Shown here: one piece after another, positions 5,887 to 12,617 of the stretch
Position numbering within the stretch: position 1 is the first letter of the stretch
How the letters are laid out: every line of letters begins with the position of its first letter
From: a virus
IMG/VR virus record: IMGVR_UViG_3300005264_000159
Coordinates: 1 to 29,828 of that record
Length of the DNA: 29,828 bases
Direction: 5' to 3' (one strand)
Translations under genes and position numbers: made by a program
The notes under the pieces: generated by a model
Told to the model about the DNA's origin: nothing
What the model saw: the letters and a program-made list of their open reading frames with translations, nothing else
The model's database searches: none

Positions 5887-6498
5887 ATGAAAAATCAAGA
5901 TACTTTAAAATCAGAAATGAAATATAATTTTTTTAGAGTACCAAATGAAGCAGTTGATAGTGAAGAGCTTATTGGTTATGCATCAATGTTATATATGTAT
6001 CTATGTAGATATGCTGACAATGTAACAAGTGAATGTTATCCAAGTTATACTAAATTATCAAGAGTAATGGGAATATCTAAAAATACAGTAATGAAATACG
6101 TTGAAATATTAATTGAAAAAGGATTACTTACCAAGAAAAAAGTTAAAAAGCCAAATCAAGAATTTGCAAACAATGTTTATACGCTTAAACCAATGAGTGT
6201 TCTTAATGAAAATCAACCTAAAATAGAAAATGAAGTAAAAATTGAAAATAAAGTTCCAACAGAGTCTGAAATGAAAAATAAAAAATCTCTCATATTAAAA
6301 GATGATATGGTTAGCGTGGTAGATTATTACGATTCAAAGGAAAATTTACCGAGATATGTAAAATTAACTGATAAATGGACTGGATTTTCAATCCTAACAA
6401 CTTTATTAAGATACTAGAAGGAAAATATGGCATGGATGAAAAAAAAGCTACTAGACCAACTGTAGACATCTACAATGATATACCTAATGATTTTTAAG
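5887..6498 (+). pseudogene. helix-turn-helix replication protein, C-terminal frameshift
   Basis: The open part, 5887-6417, encodes 176 residues with a helix-turn-helix of the HTH_36 kind (PSYTKLSRVMGISKNTVMKY, about 58-77, then EKGLLTKK), followed by a polar Asn/Lys/Glu linker. It probably acts as initiator or replisome organiser. The frame ends LTTLLRY, but from about 6389 another frame reads NPNNFIKILEGKYG and on to a stop at 6498 (PNDF). One missing A in TTTTCAATCC near 6388 explains this; restored, the protein is about 203 residues. A natural end at 6417 cannot be excluded. It lies immediately after iteron array 2. Confidence 0.6.
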
Positions 6499-6510
6499 AT
6501 GAGAGAAAGG

Positions 6511-6592
6511 ATTTTATTTATAAACAAGGTTAAATTTCATTTATAAACAATCTTTTAAATGAATTTCACCGTATAAACAAATATTTAAACAT
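6511..6592. repeat. DnaA-box-like direct repeats with inverted repeat
   Basis: ATTTATAAACAA occurs at 6516-6527 and 6539-6550 (23 bp apart), and GTATAAACAA at 6571-6580. TTATAAACA differs from the DnaA box TTATNCACA at one base. AAATTTCATTTA (6532-6543) and TAAATGAATTT (6556-6566) can pair with a single-base bulge. The region is extremely AT-rich and lies between the initiator-like gene and the primase-helicase gene, so it could be part of an origin. Confidence 0.45.
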
Positions 6593-6676
6593 AGAATATT
6601 AAAAATGATAATCAATTTAATGTCAGACAGTAAAAGCAATAAAAGCAATGCAATTTATCATTGAAAAATTAAAAAT

Positions 6677-6698
6677 GCTCTAAGCTTAAATTTAGAGC
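6677..6698 (+). other. hairpin before the primase-helicase gene
   Basis: GCTCTAA (6677-6683) pairs with TTAGAGC (6692-6698) around an 8-base loop. Only TTTAAACC follows, so it is at best a weak terminator; it may reduce read-through into the replication operon. Confidence 0.4.
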
Positions 6699-6737
6699 TT
6701 TAAACCACATATTAAAAAATATAAAAGGAGAGTCAAT

Positions 6738-8609
6738 ATGAAATTACAAATAGAATCATTAGTTAGAGAATATGGACAACAAGGTGTAGAGGAAATAGCT
6801 TCAGATTTAGGCATTAACGCACGTAAAAAGTTTAAGTGTGCATTTAATGACCACAACGATAAACATCCTAGTATGAGCTTAATTAAAGGCTCAGAGACAT
6901 TCTATTGTTTCAGTTGCCAAAGAAAATATAACATTATTAATCATTATGTAGAATATTATGGTATGAGTTATAGACAAGCAGTAGATAAATTAAAGACAAA
7001 CTTAGGATATGAAACAATAGATATAAAAGAAGACGATATTAAAAAAGTAATTGAAAAAGAAAATAAAGAAATTGTAGAATATATGCAAGGCTTAGAAAAA
7101 ATGTTTAAATTTAAAAAGATTAGCTTACAAACGTTATTAGAAAATGGTATCACAGATAGAACAAAAGATGGTAAAAGCCAAATTGGAGTTACTTATAGAC
7201 GAAAAAAAGAAATAAAATTACATCAATGGGTAGATATAACAAATTTAAAGCAAAGAATATATGGTGAAAAAGATTTATTATTTAATTATGACAATATAAA
7301 AGATGATGATGATATTATAATCTGCTTCGACATAATGGATTACCTTACAATGTATGAATTAGGATACAGAAATATATGTTCTAAGTCACATAAAGGCAAC
7401 GGATTTGTTGCAAAGTACTATGATGACCTAAAAAAGCATAAGAAAATCACATTAATATTTGGAAATGACGTATCAAATAATACATTTAATCGAATTATCA
7501 AAAGAATAGGAGTTACAAATGTAAAGTACAGAATACTAAAAAATCATCACACAATAAATCATGCAGTAGTTGATGGCTTAGATATGGATGTAGAGTTAAA
7601 AAAAGCTAAATATGTAGAAATTGAGTCATTAAAAAGATTAGAAGATATAACTTTTGAAAATTCTAAACAAGAACAGATTAGATTTGGACAACAGAGTAGT
7701 GCTTTATCGGGCTTAGATTGGCTTCTAGATGGAGTTAGACTATCTACCTTAAATCTTATCTACGGAAGAGATAATGAGGGTAAGACATCAATTACACAAC
7801 AAATGATGTGTAACATGATAGAACAAGGACATGGAATATTCTTATATGATGGTGAGTCAAATCAAGCAACATTGAAAAGAAAGTTCTATTTAAGACTTGT
7901 AGGTGGAGAAGAGAACGCAACAATTACTAAAAAAGTTAATATTAGACCAATTCAATATCCAAAAGACACAGTAGTTGAAGCTTTAGAGCAGTGGCACGAG
8001 AATAAATTAATAATTAGAGGTTCTGAAATGCAAACAGATATCTTTGAAGATATGGAGAAATCATATAAAAGATATGGTACAAAGATATATGTTATAGATA
8101 ATTTGATGTCAATATTAGAATTAGGTAATCAGAATAGAAACAATGCACAATCATCATTTGTTGAAAAAATGAAAAGATTTGCAAAAATAAATAATGTAGC
8201 AGTAATTCTTATAGCACATGCAAGACAAACTGAAGAGAATGTAGCATTAACTAAAATGGATGTAAGTGGCTCTAAAGAGATAACAGATAAGGCAGACAAT
8301 GTAATTAGCTTTATGAGAGACTTTAAAGAAAGACATGATAAGTTTGATGGAGAAGTATTAGATGCTGATGTAACAAATATTATGGACGTATTAAAGAATA
8401 GAGAATTTGGAGAGTTTGGTAGATTTTTATTCAAATTCAATAAGACTTCTGGTAACTTTGACGAAATAATAACAAATCAAGCTTCTGGAACTTACAATGA
8501 AATTAGAGAAAATGTATATACTTGGAAAGATTATTTAAAAGCAGATGTTGATAGAAACACTTATGAAAAAATAAAAGTTAAAGAAATTGTACCAAATAGC
8601 CCATTTTAA
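6738..8609 (+). CDS. bifunctional DNA primase-helicase
   Basis: 623 residues; start at 6738 after AAAGGAGAG. An N-terminal CHC2-like zinc ribbon is seen at C34, H39/H43, C57 and C60 (ending FYCFSC). A Toprim-like central region contains IICFDIMDYL near residue 195. The C-terminal half is a DnaB/RecA-type helicase: Walker A GRDNEGKTS near 342-350, Walker B IYVIDNL near 450, and the VILIAHARQ motif near 490. It should lay primers and unwind DNA at the fork, as T7 gp4-type proteins do. No break or missing motif was noticed, unlike several neighbours. The small gene downstream begins 19 bases later. Confidence 0.9.
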   Translation: MKLQIESLVREYGQQGVEEIASDLGINARKKFKCAFNDHNDKHPSMSLIKGSETFYCFSCQRKYNIINHYVEYYGMSYRQAVDKLKTNLGYETIDIKEDDIKKVIEKENKEIVEYMQGLEKMFKFKKISLQTLLENGITDRTKDGKSQIGVTYRRKKEIKLHQWVDITNLKQRIYGEKDLLFNYDNIKDDDDIIICFDIMDYLTMYELGYRNICSKSHKGNGFVAKYYDDLKKHKKITLIFGNDVSNNTFNRIIKRIGVTNVKYRILKNHHTINHAVVDGLDMDVELKKAKYVEIESLKRLEDITFENSKQEQIRFGQQSSALSGLDWLLDGVRLSTLNLIYGRDNEGKTSITQQMMCNMIEQGHGIFLYDGESNQATLKRKFYLRLVGGEENATITKKVNIRPIQYPKDTVVEALEQWHENKLIIRGSEMQTDIFEDMEKSYKRYGTKIYVIDNLMSILELGNQNRNNAQSSFVEKMKRFAKINNVAVILIAHARQTEENVALTKMDVSGSKEITDKADNVISFMRDFKERHDKFDGEVLDADVTNIMDVLKNREFGEFGRFLFKFNKTSGNFDEIITNQASGTYNEIRENVYTWKDYLKADVDRNTYEKIKVKEIVPNSPF

Positions 8610-8628
8610 ACTATAAAGGAGATAAGAA

Positions 8629-8838
8629 ATGTCAAAAGCGAGTGAAATATTCCATGATGAGAAACTAACTGAAAAAGAAAAATCGAAAAAATTAAAAGAA
8701 CACTATGAATTATGTGCAAATTATTGTGATGATAATCAAACTGAAAAGAATACAGAATATCTATTAACTCAATTAAACGAAATACTATCTTTTATAGTAA
8801 AAATAGATGGTTTAATTAAAAATAAAGAAAGGAATTAG
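8629..8838 (+). CDS. small hypothetical protein in the replication operon
   Basis: 69 residues, MSKASEIFHDEKLTEKEK and on, after AAAGGAGAT. Highly charged and almost wholly helical. It has two cysteines (in LCANYCDD) but no zinc pattern. It lies between primase-helicase and RusA, so an accessory replication role is possible but unproven. No family recognised. Confidence 0.55.
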   Translation: MSKASEIFHDEKLTEKEKSKKLKEHYELCANYCDDNQTEKNTEYLLTQLNEILSFIVKIDGLIKNKERN

Positions 8839-8843
8839 AAAAT

Positions 8844-9206
8844 ATGCAAAAATTACAAATAGAGGCGAAATTTCCAACATTAAATGAGTATACAAACGCA
8901 AATAGAACTAATAAATATGCAGGAGCATCGATTAAAAAGAAATGGACTAAGATAGTTGCAACACATTGTTTACGAGCAGATATTAGTCCTTGTAAAAAGG
9001 TAAAATTAGAGTTTATATGGCAAGAAAAAAATAAACGTAGAGACCCAGACAATTTTATCTTTTCTAAGAAATTTATCTTAGATGGAATGGTAAAAGCAGG
9101 AGTATTAGAAAATGATGGATGGAATCAAATAGATTCTATTAGTGACAATTGGGTTGTTAACAAAGAATGGCAAGGCGTAGAAGTTATTATAAGAGAGGTG
9201 GCATAG
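8844..9206 (+). CDS. RusA-like Holliday junction resolvase
   Basis: 120 residues after AAAGGAATT. The RusA pattern is clear: FPTLNEYTNANR near the N-terminus, then RRDPDNFIF (66-73), KFILDGMVKAGVLENDGW (76-93), and a final beta strand VEVIIREV. D68, D70, D80 and D91 correspond to the acidic residues that bind metal in RusA. The enzyme cuts four-way DNA junctions, needed before packaging of branched replication products. Full family length. Confidence 0.9.
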   Translation: MQKLQIEAKFPTLNEYTNANRTNKYAGASIKKKWTKIVATHCLRADISPCKKVKLEFIWQEKNKRRDPDNFIFSKKFILDGMVKAGVLENDGWNQIDSISDNWVVNKEWQGVEVIIREVA

Positions 9207-9208
9207 CA

Positions 9209-9523
9209 ATGAATAGACAAGAAACTAGATACGAGGAATCAGAATTTTTACAATATAGTAGATACGTACAAACAACTGTAAGTAGAATGGAAGTTGCAGT
9301 AAGTGAAATGTTAAAAAGAAATGGTTTAGTTAAAAATGATGGAAATGCAACAATATTTGATTATACAGATGCTAAAAAGAAAGGATATTCATTTAATAAG
9401 GTGGAAATAGATACAATAAAAGATGCTTATGTATCTGAAAAAATGATAGAAATGGAATTATTTCACAATGGCTTCAAAATCGACTCAGAGAGCTTTTTAA
9501 TTAAAGTTGAAGTTAAATACTAG
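9209..9523 (+). CDS. hypothetical protein, unknown
   Basis: 104 residues from ATG 9209, chosen because GAGAGGTGG stands just before it and the previous gene stops at 9206. MNRQETRYEESEFLQYSR and on: the first half is helical, the second half has alternating beta-like stretches ending SFLIKVEVKY. No motif recognised. Position suggests a replication or recombination accessory protein. Confidence 0.55.
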   Translation: MNRQETRYEESEFLQYSRYVQTTVSRMEVAVSEMLKRNGLVKNDGNATIFDYTDAKKKGYSFNKVEIDTIKDAYVSEKMIEMELFHNGFKIDSESFLIKVEVKY

Positions 9524-9535
9524 GAGGTAATAAAA

Positions 9536-9796
9536 ATGTTGCAGTATAGTAAAAATGGAGGAATGAAGATGATTAATTACAAAGTAATGTACCACAGAAT
9601 GTTAGCTGAAAATGAAAGACTAAAAAAAGAAAGAGAACAATTTTCTCAATTATTCACAAGTACTATATTACCAAACGAAAAAGACCATAAATATAGATTG
9701 GAAGTTCATATAGATTATAAGAATTTAAAAAAATGGTTATATTACAATAATGTAGATGGAGAATTTATAACAGACTTAGAATTAATGAAAAATTAG
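9536..9796 (+). CDS. small coiled-coil protein, unknown
   Basis: 86 residues from ATG 9536 (site AGGAGG). A second ribosome site (GGAGGAATGAAG) lies inside the gene before another in-frame ATG at 9570, so a shorter 75-residue product starting MINYKVMYHRM is equally plausible. The following stretch AENERLKKEREQFSQLF is a short coiled coil. No family recognised. Confidence 0.55.
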   Translation: MLQYSKNGGMKMINYKVMYHRMLAENERLKKEREQFSQLFTSTILPNEKDHKYRLEVHIDYKNLKKWLYYNNVDGEFITDLELMKN

Positions 9797-9844
9797 CAAG
9801 AAAATAGCAAAAAGTTAGGTATTTTAGTTAAAAAAGCATAAAAA

Positions 9845-10252
9845 ATGCTAAAAATGAATATGATTACATTAACAGGAAATATCGGTAGAAGTGAAATGAA
9901 AGAATTAAATGATGGTACAAAGGTATTGAAATTCACATTAGCAGTTGATAAGAACTTTAAAAGAGGTAAAAAGGATATTGTTTATTGGTTTAACTGTAGT
10001 GTATTCGGAACATATGGTCAAGCAATGTCAAAGTTTGCAGTTAAAGGCTCAAGAGTTATGGTAACAGGAGAAATGCAAATTCCATATAGCGAAAAGAATG
10101 AAAAGATTTATCAGAATGTAAACGTTACATCATTAGAAATGATTAGATATGTAAATGATGACGAGGTTGAAAGTTTAGCAAATGAATTAATGAAAGATAA
10201 CGATGAAGATTATGTAGCAACTAGTGAAGATGACGATAATATACCTTTTTAA
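9845..10252 (+). CDS. ssb: single-stranded DNA-binding protein
   Basis: 135 residues. An OB fold of the bacterial/phage SSB type: MITLTGNIGR at the start, then FTLAVDKNFKRGKKDIVYWFNCSVFG, a KGSRVMVTGEM strand and a final YQNVNVTSLEMI. An acidic linker ends in DDDNIPF, the conserved tip that recruits replication partners. It protects ssDNA at the phage fork and during Rad52-type annealing. Three ATGs lie close together (9845, 9854, 9860) with no good ribosome site upstream, so the exact start is uncertain. The 3' end is part of a long RNA hairpin (10231-10268). Confidence 0.92.
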   Translation: MLKMNMITLTGNIGRSEMKELNDGTKVLKFTLAVDKNFKRGKKDIVYWFNCSVFGTYGQAMSKFAVKGSRVMVTGEMQIPYSEKNEKIYQNVNVTSLEMIRYVNDDEVESLANELMKDNDEDYVATSEDDDNIPF

Positions 10253-10268
10253 AGGTGTATTATTGTTA
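10231..10268 (+). other. long hairpin embracing the ssb stop codon
   Basis: Bases 10231-10248 pair without a bulge with 10251-10268 when three G-U pairs are allowed. The left arm encodes DDDNIPF, the right arm is non-coding. No T run follows, so it is not a standard intrinsic terminator. It could slow 3' exonucleases, be an RNase processing site, or act as a transcription pause. Confidence 0.65.
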
Positions 10269-10316
10269 ATAAAGTATAAGTTGTAAAAAAAAGATAAATT
10301 ATTTTTAAAGTAGACC

Positions 10317-10344
10317 CACTATATACAGTGTAGTGAAATATAAT
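10317..10344 (+). promoter_or_regulatory. possible promoter with palindromic operator
   Basis: TATAAT at 10339-10344 stands 26 bases before the ATG of the HTH gene. There is no good -35, but a 14-bp near-palindrome CACTATATACAGTG (10317-10330, one mismatched pair) occupies the -35 region, as expected for an activator or repressor site. Confidence 0.4.
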
Positions 10345-10369
10345 AACACATGAAAAAGGAGAGTTAAAA

Positions 10370-11056
10370 ATGTTAAGTAAAAAGCAAAAGGAATATATTG
10401 AGAGAAATTATATAGAAATGAGATATGAAGATATTGCAAAAGAACTAGGAATTAAGAAGTATGAGGTTGACAAATATTGTTCTGGTTCTAAATTACCTAA
10501 TAAATATAATGAAAAAGATAAAGAAAGGATTGAATTTCTTAAAAATAATTTCAGTAAAATAGGATTGGCTAATTGTGCAAAAGCATTAAATATTAATTAT
10601 TCGAATATGAGTAGAAAAATAAACAGATATATAAGAAATGGATTAATTACTAGAGAAGAGTTAGGCTATGACAATAAAAATAATTATGGTAAAAAGATAG
10701 AATATATTATTGAAAATTACAAGGAAATGACATTGATAGAATTAAGTAAGGGCACTAGATATTCACCAATGAGAGTATTGGATATTATGGAAACTAATAA
10801 GGAAATTAATTATTTTGAATCAAATCATCATTTAAGAATGGAAAAGCTTATTGAAGACAAGCAACAGGAACATGAAGAGTTAGTTAATAATAGAATTAAA
10901 GAAAATAAAGATAATTTAAGAATAATGAATGATTACAGAATAGGTGATAAGATAGGTAAAAATATAGTAATTAAAGAATATCCTAGATATTTTCTTTGTA
11001 AAAATGAAGTAACTAATATTAGAACTTGTATTTCAAAGCCTGTAATGGTAAGTTAG
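10370..11056 (+). CDS. HTH DNA-binding protein, candidate late-gene regulator
   Basis: 228 residues after AAAAAGGAGAG, MLSKKQKEYIERNYIEMR and on. Three HTH-like segments can be seen: YEDIAKELGIKKYEVDKYC (19-37), LANCAKALNINYSNMSRKI (about 65-83) and LIELSKGTRYSPMRVLDIM (about 123-141). The tail is more beta-like (RIGDKIGKNIVIKEYPRYFL) and contains no metal site. A DNA-binding protein between the replication genes and the packaging genes often turns on late transcription (ArpU/RinA-like role), but I do not recognise its family; the role is from context. Confidence 0.65.
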   Translation: MLSKKQKEYIERNYIEMRYEDIAKELGIKKYEVDKYCSGSKLPNKYNEKDKERIEFLKNNFSKIGLANCAKALNINYSNMSRKINRYIRNGLITREELGYDNKNNYGKKIEYIIENYKEMTLIELSKGTRYSPMRVLDIMETNKEINYFESNHHLRMEKLIEDKQQEHEELVNNRIKENKDNLRIMNDYRIGDKIGKNIVIKEYPRYFLCKNEVTNIRTCISKPVMVS

Positions 11057-11115
11057 TAAATTAGTTAGTAATTATCTGCAAATTGTATATAAAAGTGTTA
11101 TAAATCATACAAACA

Positions 11116-11124
11116 TGGTATAAT
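11116..11124 (+). promoter_or_regulatory. extended -10 promoter, candidate late promoter
   Basis: TGGTATAAT is an extended -10 (TG-N-TATAAT). The -35 region (TGTTAT, 11096-11101, 17-base spacing) is poor, which fits activator dependence. Transcripts would start near 11131, just before the hairpin at 11147. Confidence 0.55.
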
Positions 11125-11146
11125 AACAGTAGATAAACAATTAAGT

Positions 11147-11178
11147 AGAAAAGGCGTATATTATTATATGTCTTTTCT
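11147..11178 (+). other. 14-bp leader hairpin
   Basis: AGAAAAGGCGTATA (11147-11160) pairs over its whole length with TATATGTCTTTTCT (11165-11178), with a 4-base loop and two G-U pairs. No T run follows. Placed 16 bases after the inferred transcription start, it looks like a 5' stabilising structure or a protein-binding RNA site. Confidence 0.6.
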
Positions 11179-11222
11179 AATAATGTTTAATCTTAAAATA
11201 ATATAAAGGATGTAAATATGAA

Positions 11223-11375
11223 ATGAAACAATATTGTTATAAGTGCAATAAAGAAGAGGAAACATATGAAACAAGCAAAGACTTTTACATCTATATTGAT
11301 AATAAAAAGATTACTATAGATAGAAAGGTTGAAAGATGTTGCAATTGTAATTCGATTGTAAGATGGTTAAAATAA
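11223..11375 (+). CDS. small zinc-ribbon-like protein
   Basis: 50 residues, MKQYCYKCNKEEETYET and on, ending CCNCNSIVRWLK. Two cysteine pairs, C5-x2-C8 and C39/C40-x-C42, separated by a beta-like segment, suggest a single zinc ribbon. The start ATG at 11223 follows AAAGGATG, and another ATG at 11219 is closed by a stop two codons on. The gene is isolated between two structured RNA segments. Function unknown; small zinc ribbons often bind nucleic acid or host proteins. Confidence 0.55.
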   Translation: MKQYCYKCNKEEETYETSKDFYIYIDNKKITIDRKVERCCNCNSIVRWLK

Positions 11376-11473
11376 GGTATAGAAATAATATTTTATATTT
11401 TAAACAGGCGATTTCAGAAATTCAAAATAGATGATTTTTTAAGTTTGACTCCTAATTTTTTTTTATGTGTAGA

Positions 11474-11615
11474 TACAGCGTATAAGTCCGACATTACTTA
11501 TGCGTTGTAGTGTACATATAAAGTGTACAAATAATAGGCTAGGGTAGCTCCCGAAAGCGTACAAGCTTTAGTACGTTGCCTATTTTCATAATTAAAGCAT
11601 AATACTAAAGGCGGT
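11474..11615 (+). ncRNA. structured RNA leader, candidate translational switch
   Basis: Several helices follow each other. A 14-bp stem with two G-U pairs (11474-11487 with 11496-11509). Two TGTACA blocks that can pair (11511-11516, 11524-11529). A 7-bp closing stem AATAGGC/GCCTATT (11533-11539 with 11578-11584) enclosing hairpins GGG-TAGCT-CCC (11542-11552) and GCGTAC/GTACGT (11557-11562, 11571-11576). The two inner loops both contain AGCU and could kiss. An alternative 8-bp pairing, CTTTAGTA (11566-11573) with TACTAAAG (11603-11610), would destroy the last hairpin and cover the start of the ribosome site AAAGGCGGT. That is the layout of a regulatory leader for the gene at 11622. A packaging (cos/pac) site is the alternative. 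Confidence 0.6.
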
Positions 11616-11621
11616 ATAAAG

Positions 11622-12194
11622 ATGATATTTACAGATACGAATATGTATAGAAGAGGACAAATTGGCGAAGAGATAGTAGACAATTATATAATAAATAGTG
11701 GGAAATTTATTCCTTTTGCACCAATGGTAGAGGATAAAGCACATCCATTCGATAGAATATTAGCTTCAGTTGATAAAAAATCATTGATGATAGCAGAAGT
11801 AAAGACAATAGATGCGAGGGATTATTACCCAGATACAGGAATATCAATATCTAACTTTAGAGAATATTTAAACATTGAGAATAAATATAATCTTGAGGTT
11901 TGGATATTTTTTGTAGATTCTAAATTAGGAAAGATATATGGAAATACATTATCTAAATTAAGAAATGAAACTAAGGTAAATTATAAAGGTAAAGTATTGG
12001 AATATCCTATGAAGAGTAAGAATTTTACAGCAAATGGTGGAGAGATTATATATTTTCCATTAGAGAATATGGTTGATATAAAGAAATTAAACGATATAGA
12101 TATACAACGAATTAAAAATCAACATAATAAAGAATATCGTGGTTTAAAGGATAAAAAAGGATACTATAAATGGAAAGAAGGCAATATAAGTTAA
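11622..12194 (+). CDS. PD-(D/E)XK nuclease-like protein
   Basis: 190 residues, MIFTDTNMYRRGQIGEEI and on. The order of motifs fits the PD-(D/E)XK nuclease fold: helix with E17, HPFDRIL with D44, then AEVKT with E59 and K61. Phage proteins of this kind beside terminase genes act as resolvase-like or packaging-associated endonucleases. The C-terminal third is Lys/Asn-rich and may bind DNA. It is the first gene after the structured leader, with its ribosome site AAAGGCGGT in the switchable region. Fold assignment is good, exact substrate unknown. Confidence 0.7.
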   Translation: MIFTDTNMYRRGQIGEEIVDNYIINSGKFIPFAPMVEDKAHPFDRILASVDKKSLMIAEVKTIDARDYYPDTGISISNFREYLNIENKYNLEVWIFFVDSKLGKIYGNTLSKLRNETKVNYKGKVLEYPMKSKNFTANGGEIIYFPLENMVDIKKLNDIDIQRIKNQHNKEYRGLKDKKGYYKWKEGNIS

Positions 12195-12236
12195 GTGAAA
12201 AGGTAAAAAGAATTTAAAAAGAAAGGTGGTGAGAAT

Positions 12237-12617
12237 ATGAAAAAGTCATTGACAAAAGGATATGGATACAAGCCTACGAAAGCAGAGCAGAAATTATTAG
12301 AAGTATTGTTAAATCCTAATAGTATAGGGAAGTCTGTAACTGCAATGTGTAGAGAGGCAGGGGTTAGCACAAAAGTATATTATACGGGAGTTAAGAAAGA
12401 AGGCTTTAACGATTTAGTTAGGGATGTTTCAATTGAATTGATAAAAGGTAAAATAGCACATGTAATAAATGCTACTTATGAAAATGCACTTGAGCCTAAA
12501 GGATTTCAAGATAGAAAGATGATATTAGCTATGGCTAATGCTTATACTGATAAAGTAGAGCATGAAGGTAGTTTCGAAATTGATATAAAAGTTGATTGGG
12601 CTGATGATGATGATTAA
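12237..12617 (+). CDS. terS: terminase small subunit
   Basis: 126 residues after AAAGGTGGTGAG. The N-terminal half carries a helix-turn-helix (KSVTAMCREAGVSTKVYY, about 33-50) for recognising phage DNA, a central helical part for ring assembly (YENALEPKGFQDRKMILAMA) and an acidic tail DWADDDD that could contact the large subunit. The stop overlaps the start of the large subunit gene. Typical length for this family. Confidence 0.8.
   Translation: MKKSLTKGYGYKPTKAEQKLLEVLLNPNSIGKSVTAMCREAGVSTKVYYTGVKKEGFNDLVRDVSIELIKGKIAHVINATYENALEPKGFQDRKMILAMANAYTDKVEHEGSFEIDIKVDWADDDD

Noticed and set aside
11533-11584. Hammerhead ribozyme or degenerate tRNA
   Set aside because: A GAAA stands between two stems, but the CUGAUGA core is absent (only CUA precedes the stem). 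A 7-bp end stem followed by TA resembles a tRNA, but there is no T arm, and no normal anticodon loop.
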